NCBI GenBank assembly: GCA_948852375.1
Contig: CAQOYX010000016.1
Location: 1-22,804 of the forward strand
DNA from: an uncultured Clostridia bacterium
Lineage (GTDB): Bacteria; Bacillota_A; Clostridia; TANB77; CAG-508
Reading direction: 5' to 3'
DNA: 22,804 nucleotides
Within the stretch, counting starts at the first letter, position 1, and each line of letters starts with the position of its first letter. The notes below the pieces were generated by a model, which saw nothing but the letters and a program-made list of their open reading frames with translations, did not search any database and was not told the DNA's origin. Position numbers and translations under genes: made by a program. Positions 8,475-15,871 of this stretch are shown here, one piece after another.

Positions 8475-9095
8475 ATGGAAAAAGCAAGTTGTTTAAATCA
8501 AGTGGTATACCCATTATCAAAGAAAAATGAGGTGGTTCAATTAATAATACTAAGTATATTTATATTTTTAATACCAATGATAATTCCACAAATTTTAACT
8601 ACAATATTTGGAATAAACAGTTGGATAGCGATAAACTCTCAATATGTAGTAGGAACAATTGTAAATACTGTATTAATAACAGCAGGACTTAATGTAAAAG
8701 GTTGGAAACAAATAGTAGGTTTAATTACATTGCCAAGTGTATCTGCAATGAGTGGTGTACTTATTTTTAGAACAGCAAATATATATTCAGTATATATGAT
8801 TCCAAGCATTTGGATAGGAAATTTTGCTATAATATATCTTTATAGAAAGTTATTTGTTCAAAACAAAGTAAATTACATATTCACTTCTATAATAACAATT
8901 CTAGCAAAAGTTAGCATTATATATTTAGGCTTTAGAGTATTTACCTTAGTCACAATAATTCCAAATACAGGAAAAGTATTTACGACATTAAATTTAGCTA
9001 TGGGAATAAATCAAATAATAACAGCAAGTATAGCAGCTATTATTGCATTTGGTGTTACTAAAGTTCTTAGTAATAAAACTACAAAACAAAGTTAA
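8475..9095 (+). CDS. Integral membrane protein of unknown function
   Basis: A 206-residue protein with about five or six hydrophobic helices: around 22-48 (QLIILSIFIFLIPMIIPQIL), 55-75, 80-100, 108-125, 135-160 and 175-198. A short cytoplasmic head and a Lys-rich tail (LSNKTTKQS) are consistent with an inner-membrane location. Size and topology recall small transporter components such as ECF S-subunits, but I see no diagnostic motif and do not assign one. GAAAGGAAAG precedes the ATG. It is flanked by its own promoter and terminator, so it looks monocistronic. Confidence 0.75.
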   Translation: MEKASCLNQVVYPLSKKNEVVQLIILSIFIFLIPMIIPQILTTIFGINSWIAINSQYVVGTIVNTVLITAGLNVKGWKQIVGLITLPSVSAMSGVLIFRTANIYSVYMIPSIWIGNFAIIYLYRKLFVQNKVNYIFTSIITILAKVSIIYLGFRVFTLVTIIPNTGKVFTTLNLAMGINQIITASIAAIIAFGVTKVLSNKTTKQS

Positions 9096-9103
9096 AAACA
9101 AAT

Positions 9104-9137
9104 GTTAAACTGACCTGTCAGTCTAACGACTTTTTTT
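9104..9137 (+). terminator. Intrinsic terminator after the membrane protein gene
   Basis: Inverted repeat GTTAAACTGAC (9104-9114) with GTCAGTCTAAC (9117-9127), one A-C mismatch, followed three bases later by seven T residues (9131-9137). Confidence 0.8.
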
Positions 9138-9202
9138 GGAATTTGTGTTATAAAATATAATATAAAATTATGCTAAATTGAAAATGGTAAGGAGATAATA
9201 GA

Positions 9203-10921
9203 GTGGATAAAAGGTTATACAATTATATAAAAATAATAGATTTAAAAGACATGTTAAATAAAACAAAAGAATTATATGCAAACAATGTAGCATATAAAAT
9301 AAAAATAGAAAATGGAAAATATAAAACTTATACACATAAAGAAGTACGAGATATGATAGATTCATTAGGAACTGCATTAATTAATTTAGGGTTAAAAGGA
9401 AAAAGAATAGCTATAATTGGAGAAAATAGATATGAATGGGAAATTGCATATTTATCAGTAGTTTGTGGAACAGGAATTGTTGTTCCACTAGATAAATCAT
9501 TACCAGAAAATGAGTTGGAAGATTTAATAGAAAGGTCAGAAGTAGAAGCAATTTTTTATTCAGAAAAATATGCAGAAAGTGTTCAAAAAATAAAATATAG
9601 TGAAAAAAATAAACTAAAACACTTAATAGCAATGGATTTAGTTGCTCATTTTGAGGGTATATATTCACAAGAAGAATTAATAGAAAGCGGAAGAAAACTT
9701 ATACAAGCAGGAAATATGGAATTCATAAATGCAAGTATAAATCCTAAAGAAATGAATATTATGTTATTCACCTCTGGAACAACTCAGAAATCTAAAGTAG
9801 TAGCACTTTCACATTCCAACATATGTTCAAATTTAATGGATATTGCAAGTGTCTTAGATGTCACAAAAGAAGATACAGTTCTTTCAATATTACCAATACA
9901 TCATGTTTTTGAATGTACAGTTGGATTTTTACTTTCGCTATATAAAGGAGCATGTACTGTTTTTTGTGATGGATTAAGACATGTAGTAGAAAACTTAAAA
10001 GAATACCAAGTAACAGTTATGGCATGTGTTCCGGCAATATATGAAAGCATATTTATGATTATAAGAAAAGGAATGGAAAAACAAGGAAAACTTCAAGAAA
10101 TATTGGATAATGAAGAAAAATATAAAAATTATTCTATGGAAGAAAAGAAAAAAGTATTTAAAGAAATACATGATATGCTAGGAGGAAAAGTTAAACTATT
10201 TATAAGTGGGGCAGCAGCACTAGATTATAAAGTAGAAGAAAAATATAGACTTTTGGGATTAAACCTAGTTCAAGGATATGGCTTAACAGAAACATCTCCT
10301 GTTGTAGCAGTTGGAACAAATAAATATTATAAAACAGGAACAATAGGAAAGACAGTTCCAAGTGTTGAAGCAAAATTAGTAGATGTAAATGAAGAGGGCA
10401 TAGGAGAACTTATTGTAAAAGGACCAAGTGTAATGTTAGGATATTTTGGAAATGACGAAGCTACAAAAAAAGCAATACAAAACGATTGGTTCTATACAGG
10501 AGATTTAGCAAAAATAGATGAAGAAGGTTATATATATATTTGTGGAAGAAAGAAAAGCGTAATTGTTTTAAAAAATGGAAAAAACATCTTTCCAGAAGAA
10601 ATGGAAAATTTAGTAAACAAAATAGAGGGAGTAAAAGAATCATTTATTTTTGGAAAGCAACAATCAGAAGATAAAAATGATATAAAAATAAATGTAAAAA
10701 TAGTATTTGATAGGAATATTGTAAAAGATGTTTATAAAGTTAGCAAAGATTCTGAAATAAAAAGTGTTTTAGCAAACCAAATAAAAGAAATAAACTCTAC
10801 AATGCCTCAGTATAAAGCGATTAGAGGAATTATTTTAACAGAAGAACCATTAATAAAAACAACAACAAATAAAATAAAAAGGCAGGACAATTTAGATGCA
10901 ATTAACAAAGCTAGAAACTAA
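9203..10921 (+). CDS. AMP-forming acyl-CoA / acyl-ACP synthetase (FadD-like)
   Basis: ANL-superfamily ligase that adenylates a carboxylic acid and transfers the acyl group to CoA or ACP. It has 572 residues. The phosphate-binding loop is FTSGTTQKSK from residue 189. The A5 motif GYGLTETSP starts at residue 358. YTGDLAKIDEEGYIYICGR and KNGKNIFPEEME follow, and the C-terminal catalytic lysine is about residue 557 in TNKIKR. The start is GTG at 9203 with AAGGAG upstream. Its 3' end overlaps birA by 26 bases and it precedes the fatty-acid cluster, so activation of exogenous fatty acids is the likely role. Substrate chain length cannot be told from sequence. Intact, no in-frame CGG. Confidence 0.9.
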   Translation: MDKRLYNYIKIIDLKDMLNKTKELYANNVAYKIKIENGKYKTYTHKEVRDMIDSLGTALINLGLKGKRIAIIGENRYEWEIAYLSVVCGTGIVVPLDKSLPENELEDLIERSEVEAIFYSEKYAESVQKIKYSEKNKLKHLIAMDLVAHFEGIYSQEELIESGRKLIQAGNMEFINASINPKEMNIMLFTSGTTQKSKVVALSHSNICSNLMDIASVLDVTKEDTVLSILPIHHVFECTVGFLLSLYKGACTVFCDGLRHVVENLKEYQVTVMACVPAIYESIFMIIRKGMEKQGKLQEILDNEEKYKNYSMEEKKKVFKEIHDMLGGKVKLFISGAAALDYKVEEKYRLLGLNLVQGYGLTETSPVVAVGTNKYYKTGTIGKTVPSVEAKLVDVNEEGIGELIVKGPSVMLGYFGNDEATKKAIQNDWFYTGDLAKIDEEGYIYICGRKKSVIVLKNGKNIFPEEMENLVNKIEGVKESFIFGKQQSEDKNDIKINVKIVFDRNIVKDVYKVSKDSEIKSVLANQIKEINSTMPQYKAIRGIILTEEPLIKTTTNKIKRQDNLDAINKARN

Positions 10922-11484
10922 TTTTTTAGGAAGAAATGCAATTCATTTAAAAACAATAGATTCAACACAAACTGAAATTTGGAGACTACTAAAACAAAAT
11001 AAAGCCATAAATGGAACATTAGTAATGGCAGATATTCAGGGAAAACGGACAAGGAACACATGGAAGAATTTGGCATACAGATGAGGAAAATAACATTGCA
11101 TTTTCATTTTTTGCTAGGCTGAACTGTGAAGCTTGTAAATTAGACGGAATTACAGTAGAAATTGCAAATGTTATAGTAGATATTTTTAAAGAAAAATATG
11201 GAATAAATTTAGAAATAAAAGCTCCAAATGATATAATGTATAATGGAAAAAAAGTTGGTGGAATATTGACAGAAACTAAAGTAAATGCTGGAATTGTTAG
11301 GTATATGGTAATAGGAATTGGAATAAATACTGCAAAACAAAAATTTTCAGAAGACATAAAGGACATTGCAACATCTGTAAAGAATGAGTTTGGAATAGAT
11401 GTGAATGTGGAAGAATTTATTACAGAATTTTGCAATGTGTTTGAAGAAAAAATTATGAGAAGAACTCCCAGTCAGCTATGCTAA
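10896..11484 (+). CDS. birA: Biotin-[acetyl-CoA-carboxylase] ligase, read through one CGG +1 shift
   Basis: Activates biotin with ATP and attaches it to the biotin carboxyl carrier lysine (here AccB, encoded downstream). This is the short form without an N-terminal DNA-binding domain. HLKTIDSTQTEIWRL is the conserved substrate-binding start. The biotin-binding loop is QGKGQGTHGRIWHTD, but only after skipping the C of CGG at 11046. The zero frame would end at TGA 11082-11084. KAPNDIMYNGKKVGGILTE follows, the usual KWPND...KvgGIL block, then IGIGIN. Joined length is 195 residues, slightly short at the C-terminus; the last residues (RRTPSQLC) overlap the RNA structure downstream and look unlike the family, so the tail may be altered. 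Confidence 0.9.
11046..11049 (+). other. CGG +1 frameshift / CGGA glycine site 3 (birA codon 51)
   Basis: The preceding codon is AAA, followed by CGG then A. Skipping C gives QGK-GQGTHGR, the glycine-rich biotin-binding loop. The glycine is in the most conserved motif of the family. Confidence 0.93.
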
Positions 11485-11607
11485 CAGCCTCATTGTTAAA
11501 GGGGCTTTTCTGAATGGCTTTGCATGACATATAATATAAATAACTTCAAAGGTTTTACTGAAAATTTCTTTAACAATGGGGCTGGGGTGAAGCAACTGGG
11601 GGTTCTT
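11460..11607 (+). ncRNA. Long structured leader between birA and fabD
   Basis: Two nested long stems: 11461-11472 pairs with 11595-11606 (12 bp, one G-U), and 11486-11501 pairs with 11568-11583 (16 bp, one G-U). Position 11460 with 11607 extends the outer stem by one pair. A short TGCT/AGCA pairing may lie between them. The apical region (about 11502-11567) contains a TATAAT. The fabD ribosome site follows 12 bases after the structure. It overlaps the last codons of birA. It could be a regulatory leader of the fatty-acid genes or a miniature inverted-repeat element; no target duplication is visible. No known family recognised. Confidence 0.55.
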
Positions 11608-11635
11608 AGTATATTATAAGGAGGGAAAAATAAAA

Positions 11636-12570
11636 ATGAAAATTGGTTTTTTGTTTCCAGGGCAAGGCTCACAAAGTGTTGGAATGGGAAAAGATTTGTA
11701 TGATGAATATGAAGAAGTAAGAAAAGTATATAATAAAGTTCGAGAAATTACAGGTATAGATATTGCAAAAATATCATTTGAAGGTTCAGAAGAAACTTTA
11801 AATGAAACAAGATATACACAACTTGCAATATTAACTAATTCACTTGCAATATTAAAGATACTTAAACTACATGGTGTAGTAGCCCAAATGTCAGCAGGAT
11901 TAAGTCTTGGGGAATATACAGCATTAACTTATGCAAAAGTTCTTTCATTTGAAGATGGAGTAAACCTTGTGAAAAAAAGAGGAGAATACATGCAAAATCT
12001 TTTACCAGATGGTGATTGGCAAATGGCAGCTATTATGGGACTTACAGATGAACAAGTAGACGAAGTATGTAATAGAGTAACTTTTCGGATTTGTTGTTCC
12101 TGCAAATTATAACTGTGTAGGTCAAGTAGCGATTTCAGGAGAAAAGGAAGCTGTAATAGAAGCTGAGAAATTAGCAAAAGAAATGGGAGCAAAGAAGGTG
12201 AAAATCCTAAAAACAGCAGGACCATTTCATACAATGAAACTACAAAAAAGTTCAGATGCGTTAAGAAAAGAACTAGAAAATGTTACAATAAATACGTTTG
12301 AAACAAAAGTAGTAAAAAACCTAGATGGAGAAACTTATAAACAAACAGATGATATAAAAGATATACTTGCAAAACACATAGTAAATCCAGTAAGGTTTAG
12401 AAAAACCTTAGAAAATATGATATCAGCAGGAATAGATACATTTATAGAAATAGGACCACGGAAAAACCTTATCAGGATTCGTAAAAAGAATGCCATATGA
12501 AAAAGAGATAAATATATTGAATATAAATAATGTTGAAAGTTTAAAAAATGTATTGTCACAATTAAGTTAA
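11636..12570 (+). CDS. fabD: Malonyl-CoA:ACP transacylase, read through two CGG +1 shifts
   Basis: Loads malonyl groups from CoA onto acyl carrier protein. FLFPGQGSQSVGMGKDLYDE opens the protein, the catalytic serine is Ser90 in AGLSLGEYTAL (Leu where many homologues have His), and His198 lies in GPFHTMKL. The zero frame ends at TAA 12110. Skipping C at 12086 gives VTF-GFVVPANYNCVGQ. The second frame ends at TGA 12498. Skipping C at 12459 gives EIGP-GKTLSGFVKRM, the conserved C-terminal motif. The joined 310 residues match the family's usual length exactly, which would be a remarkable coincidence for a twice-broken gene. AAGGAGG precedes the ATG, and fabG starts 29 bases after. Confidence 0.94.
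12086..12089 (+). other. CGG +1 frameshift / CGGA glycine site 4 (fabD codon 151)
   Basis: The preceding codon is TTT, followed by CGG then A. Skipping C reads GGA TTT GTT GTT CCT, giving FGFVVPANYN, which matches the family. The catalytic His198 lies after this site. Confidence 0.92.
12459..12462 (+). other. CGG +1 frameshift / CGGA glycine site 5 (fabD codon 275)
   Basis: The preceding codon is CCA, followed by CGG then A. Skipping C gives EIGPGKTLSG, the conserved GPGK motif of FabD. Second site in the same gene, with no overlap with the first. Confidence 0.94.
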
Positions 12571-12599
12571 AATAGGGTTCTAAAGGAGGAAATAAAACC

Positions 12600-13334
12600 A
12601 TGAATAAAACTGCATTAATTACAGGAGGAACAAGAGGAATAGGAAAAGATATAGCAATAACTCTTGCAAAAGAGGGGTATGATATAGCAATAAATTATAG
12701 AACAGAAAATGAAGAACTAGAAAATACTAAAAAAGAGATTGTAGCAAACAATGTAAAATGTTTAGCAATAAAAGGAGATGTATCAAATTTTGAAGAATGT
12801 GAAAATTTTGTAAAAAAAATTATAGAGGAATTTGGCAAAATTGATGTATTAGTAAACAATGCAGGAATTACAAAAGATACATTACTAATGCGTATGAAAA
12901 AAGAAGATTTTGAACAAGTAATAGACGTTAATTTAGTAGGTACATTTAATGTTACTAAAAATGTAATTAGTCATATGATAAAAGCACATTCAGGAAGAAT
13001 AATAAACATATCATCAGTTGTAGGAATATCTGGAAATGCGGGTCAAACAAATTATTCAGCATCAAAAGCAGGAATAATTGGCTTTACAAAAAGCCTAGCA
13101 AAAGAAGTTGCAACAAGAAACATATTAGTAAATGCAGTAGCACCAGGATTTATACAAACTAGCATGACAGATGTATTAAAGAATGAAATAAAAGAAGAAA
13201 TAGCAAAAACAATTCCATTAAAGAGAATGGGAACTTCACAAGATGTTGCAAATATAGTAAAATTTTTAGCATCAGATGATAGTAGTTATATAACTGGGCA
13301 AGTAATTAATGTGGATGGTGGAATGTTAATGTAA
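12600..13334 (+). CDS. fabG: 3-oxoacyl-[ACP] reductase
   Basis: NADPH-dependent SDR enzyme that reduces 3-oxoacyl-ACP in the elongation cycle. It has 244 residues, the standard length. Cofactor motif TGGTRGIGKDIA (residues 7-18), VNNAGITKDTLLMRM, then ISSVVGISGNAGQTNYSASKAG carrying the catalytic Ser, Tyr152 and Lys156. VAPGFIQTSMTD and the C-terminal GQVINVDGGMLM are typical FabG features. AAAGGAGG precedes the ATG. Intact; its only CGG is out of frame (GCG GGT). One arginine (LMRMKK) is CGT. fabF starts 15 bases downstream. Confidence 0.98.
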   Translation: MNKTALITGGTRGIGKDIAITLAKEGYDIAINYRTENEELENTKKEIVANNVKCLAIKGDVSNFEECENFVKKIIEEFGKIDVLVNNAGITKDTLLMRMKKEDFEQVIDVNLVGTFNVTKNVISHMIKAHSGRIINISSVVGISGNAGQTNYSASKAGIIGFTKSLAKEVATRNILVNAVAPGFIQTSMTDVLKNEIKEEIAKTIPLKRMGTSQDVANIVKFLASDDSSYITGQVINVDGGMLM

Positions 13335-13349
13335 GAAAGGAATGAAAAA

Positions 13350-14586
13350 ATGGAAAGAAGAGTTGTTATAACAGGACTTGGAGCGATAACTCCAATAGGA
13401 AATGACGTTAATAAAACTTGGAAAGGAATTAAAGAGAAAGAATGTGGTATTGATAATATTTCTTTATTTGATACTACTAATTTCAAAACAAAATTAGCAG
13501 CAGAAGTAAAAGATTATAACCCATCAAATTATTTTGAACCAAAGCAAGCCAAAAGGCTTGATAGGTGTTCACAGTTTGCAATAATTGCAGCACGTGAAGC
13601 AGTAGAAAATAGTGGCATAACAAAAGAAAATACAAACTATGATAAAGTAGGGGTTTTTGTAAGTTCTGGTATAGGTGGTTTAAACACTATACAAGAGCAA
13701 TGCGAAATAAATTATGTTAAAGGAAATAATAGAGTATCCCCAATGTTTATTCCAATGGTAATAGCAAATATGCCAGCACGGAAATATTGCAATAGAATTT
13801 GGATTTAAAGGGGAATCTATTTCAATAGTAACAGCATGTGCATCTTCTACACATGCAATAGGAGAAGGATACAAAACTATAAAACATGGTTATGAAGATG
13901 TAATTATAGCAGGAGGAACAGAAAGTTCAATATGCTCTTCAGGAATAGCCGGTTTTGAAAATATGAAAGCATTATCAAGTTCTACTGATAAAACAAGGGC
14001 GAGTATTCCATTTGATAAAGAAAGAAATGGATTTGTAATGGGAGAAGGTGCAGGAATAGTTGTTCTTGAAGAATTAGAACATGCTAAAAAAAGAGGAGCA
14101 TATATTTATGCAGAAATTATAGGATTTGGAACAACTACAGATGCTTATCATATAACATCGCCATGCCCAGATGGAGAATGTGGTGCAAAGGCAATGATAA
14201 GGGCAATGGAAGATGCGAATGTAAAACCAGAAGATGTAGACTATATAAATGCACATGGAACATCAACACATTTAAATGATTTAACTGAGACAATGGCTAT
14301 AAAAGCAGCATTTGGAGATGCAAGTAAGAAAGTTTATGTAAGTTCTACAAAAGGAAATGTTGGACATCTGTTAGGAGCAGCAGGAGCAGTTGAAGCAATC
14401 TTTTGTGTAAAAGCAATAGAAAATGATATTATACCTCCAACCATAAACTATAAAGAAAAAGATGAAGAATGTGATTTGAATATAGTACCAAATGAATTAA
14501 GAGAAACTAAATTAAATCTAGTAATGTCAAATTCATTAGGTTTTGGTGGGCATAATGCTTGTATTATTTTAAAGAGAGTTGAATAA
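13350..14586 (+). CDS. fabF: 3-oxoacyl-[ACP] synthase II, read through one CGG +1 shift
   Basis: Condensing enzyme that elongates acyl-ACP with malonyl-ACP. RRVVITGLGAITPIGNDV opens the protein. The zero frame ends at TAA 13806. Skipping C at 13779 gives MPA-GNIAIEFGFKGES, the expected segment. The catalytic triad lies entirely after the shift: Cys163 in TACASST, His302 in INAHGTSTHLNDLTE and His339 in KGNVGHLLGAAG, nearly the textbook FabF numbering once the C is removed. The joined length of 411 residues is normal. GAAAGGAA precedes the ATG. An unshifted product could not condense anything. GCC GGT at 13948 shows that CGG out of frame is tolerated. Confidence 0.95.
13779..13782 (+). other. 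CGG +1 frameshift / CGGA glycine site 6 (fabF codon 144)
   Basis: The preceding codon is GCA, followed by CGG then A. Skipping C reads GGA AAT ATT GCA, giving MPAGNIAIEFG. The glycine is conserved in KAS II, and all catalytic residues come after it. Confidence 0.95.
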
Positions 14587-14598
14587 AATCAAGTTAAG

Positions 14599-14646
14599 CC
14601 CCCATAGTCACACATTTTATATGCAAACCCTATTATTAAATGGGGG
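14599..14646 (+). promoter_or_regulatory. G-run hairpin ahead of accB
   Basis: CCCCCAT (14599-14605) can pair with ATGGGGG (14640-14646) around a 34-base loop. The run of seven G at 14642-14648 is unusual in this AT-rich DNA. It sits between the fabF stop and the accB ribosome site (GAAAGGAAAG, 14668-14677). Its function is unknown. Confidence 0.35.
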
Positions 14647-14683
14647 GGATAATATCATTAATATAAAGAAAGGAAAGATAAAA

Positions 14684-15152
14684 ATGGAATACGAAAAAAT
14701 TAAACAATTAATGGATGATATGGAAAATTCGAAATTAACACAAATAGATATAGATTTTCCAGATGGCACAAAAATAAGTATGAAGAAAGAAGTAAAAAGA
14801 GAAAAAATAATTTTTAGTGATAATTATTCGAATAGTTTACCAACATCAAATATTGGAACATATGAGAATAGAACAATGCAAAATGAAATAAAAGAAACTA
14901 TAGAACCACAAAAAGAAGGAAATATAGTAAAATCTCCAATGGTGGGAACATTTTATCTAAAACCATCACCAACACGGAGAACCATATGTTAAAATAGGGC
15001 AAGAGGTAAAACAAGGAGATACACTTTGCATTATAGAGGCAATGAAATTGATGAATGAAATAGAAAGTGAATTTTCTGGAAAAGTTTTAGAAATCTTAGT
15101 AAATGATGGAGAAACTGTTGAATATGGAAAACCACTATTTAGAATAGGATAA
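14684..15152 (+). CDS. accB: Biotin carboxyl carrier protein of acetyl-CoA carboxylase, read through one CGG +1 shift
   Basis: Carries carboxybiotin between AccC and AccAD. The N-terminal helix ([21 protein letters not shown]) and an Asn/Glu-rich linker (about 35-78) precede the biotinyl domain, [15 protein letters not shown]. The zero frame ends at TAA 14990. Skipping C at 14975 gives [19 protein letters not shown], then the biotin-attachment motif [12 protein letters not shown] with Lys121, and the domain end [19 protein letters not shown]. It has 155 residues, normal. The biotinylated lysine is reached only after the shift. I start at ATG 14684 behind GAAAGGAAAG; the upstream in-frame ATG at 14579 overlaps fabF and has no ribosome site. 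Confidence 0.94.
14975..14978 (+). other. CGG +1 frameshift / CGGA glycine site 7 (accB codon 98)
   Basis: The preceding codon is ACA, followed by CGG then A. Skipping C gives [12 protein letters not shown], inside the biotinyl domain. The zero-frame stop comes five codons later. Confidence 0.93.
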
Positions 15153-15165
15153 AGGGTGAAAATAT

Positions 15166-15588
15166 ATGTTAAATAAAGAGCAAATAAAAGAAATTATTCC
15201 ACAACGAGAACCGTTTTTAATGATTGATGAAGTTTGCGAGTATGTATCTGGGGAAAGTGCAACTGCTTTAAAGTATGTGAATGTTGATGAATGGTATTTT
15301 AAGGGGCATTTTCCTAATAATCCTATAATGCCTGGGGTACTAATTGTAGAAAGCTTAGCACAAACTGGAGCTGTAGCTATTCTTTCTATGGAAGAAAATA
15401 AAGGAAGAAATGCTTTGTTTGGTGGAATTGATAAAATGAAATTTAAGAAAATGGTTGTTCCTGGAGATACGCTTAAACTAGAGGTTAAGATTATTAAAAG
15501 GAAAGGACCTATTGGTGTAGGAGAGGCTATAGCGACTGTGGATGGGAAAGTTGTAGCAAAAGGTGAAGTTACTTTTGCGGTGGTGTAA
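15166..15588 (+). CDS. fabZ: 3-hydroxyacyl-[ACP] dehydratase
   Basis: Hot-dog-fold dehydratase that turns 3-hydroxyacyl-ACP into trans-2-enoyl-ACP. It has 140 residues, typical. IIPQREPFLMIDEV opens the protein. The active-site block is GHFPNNPIMPGVLIVESLAQTG with catalytic His48 and Glu62. GIDKMKFKKMVVPGDTL and the C-terminal KGEVTFAVV complete the family pattern. The ATG lies 13 bases after accB behind AAAGGGTGA. Intact: the only nearby CGG is out of frame (GCG GTG), and Arg in PQREPF is CGA. Confidence 0.97.
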   Translation: MLNKEQIKEIIPQREPFLMIDEVCEYVSGESATALKYVNVDEWYFKGHFPNNPIMPGVLIVESLAQTGAVAILSMEENKGRNALFGGIDKMKFKKMVVPGDTLKLEVKIIKRKGPIGVGEAIATVDGKVVAKGEVTFAVV

Positions 15589-15601
15589 AATTTATAATAA
15601 A

Positions 15602-15619
15602 ATGGGGATTGCTCCCCAT
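15602..15619 (-). terminator. Terminator of the small minus-strand ORF
   Basis: ATGGGG (15602-15607) pairs with CCCCAT (15614-15619). Read on the minus strand it is followed by a T-rich tail, 17 bases after the stop of the small ORF. On the plus strand the tail is A-rich, so it would act poorly for fabZ. Confidence 0.55.
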
Positions 15620-15635
15620 ATTAAAATGAAAATAA

Positions 15636-15764
15636 CTAATCTTCATTTTGCTGGCTTTCTTCTTCATCAAATTTAGAATGCCGACCAAATTTGTATAGAC
15701 AAACAGAAAGTCCTAACGTAATTATTACTCCTATAATTATTATAAATAGAGTAAGTGCGTCCAT
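15636..15764 (-). CDS. Small single-pass membrane protein, 42 residues, with an in-frame CGG
   Basis: Predicted protein with one hydrophobic helix (about residues 4-24, TLFIIIIGVIITLGLSVCLY) and an acidic tail (KFDEEESQQNED). It looks real: AAAGGAGG on the minus strand (15774-15781) with 9-base spacing, a fair promoter upstream, and a hairpin with T-rich tail right after its TAG. No family recognised. Codon 28 (15683-15681) is CGG in KFGRHSKF. Here skipping the C would run the frame through the terminator hairpin, so the shift is not supported. It splits the fatty-acid cluster between fabZ and accC on the opposite strand. Confidence 0.6.
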   Translation of the reverse strand: MDALTLFIIIIGVIITLGLSVCLYKFGRHSKFDEEESQQNED

Positions 15765-15802
15765 AATAGGGAGCCTCCTTTCCTAAATGTAATTATAAAT
15801 TT

Positions 15803-15832
15803 ATTATAACATACAACATACTATTTTTACAA
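15803..15832 (-). promoter_or_regulatory. Candidate promoter of the small minus-strand ORF
   Basis: On the minus strand, TTGTAA (15827-15832) and TATAAT (15803-15808) with an 18-base spacer, 38 bases upstream of the start codon. The sequence is AT-rich, so chance is possible. Confidence 0.45.
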
Positions 15833-15871
15833 TCTAAATATTACAAAAAATAAAAAGAAAAGGTGAAAACA

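Noticed and set aside
12086..12088. prfB-like programmed frameshift with slippery codon and Shine-Dalgarno stimulator
   Set aside because: No stop codon in the A site, no shared slippery P-site codon, and SD-like words near only a few sites (11046, 18632), likely by chance.
14579..14683. Upstream start for accB at 14579
   Set aside because: Overlaps the fabF end, has no ribosome site and encodes a sequence unlike AccB; ATG 14684 has a good site.
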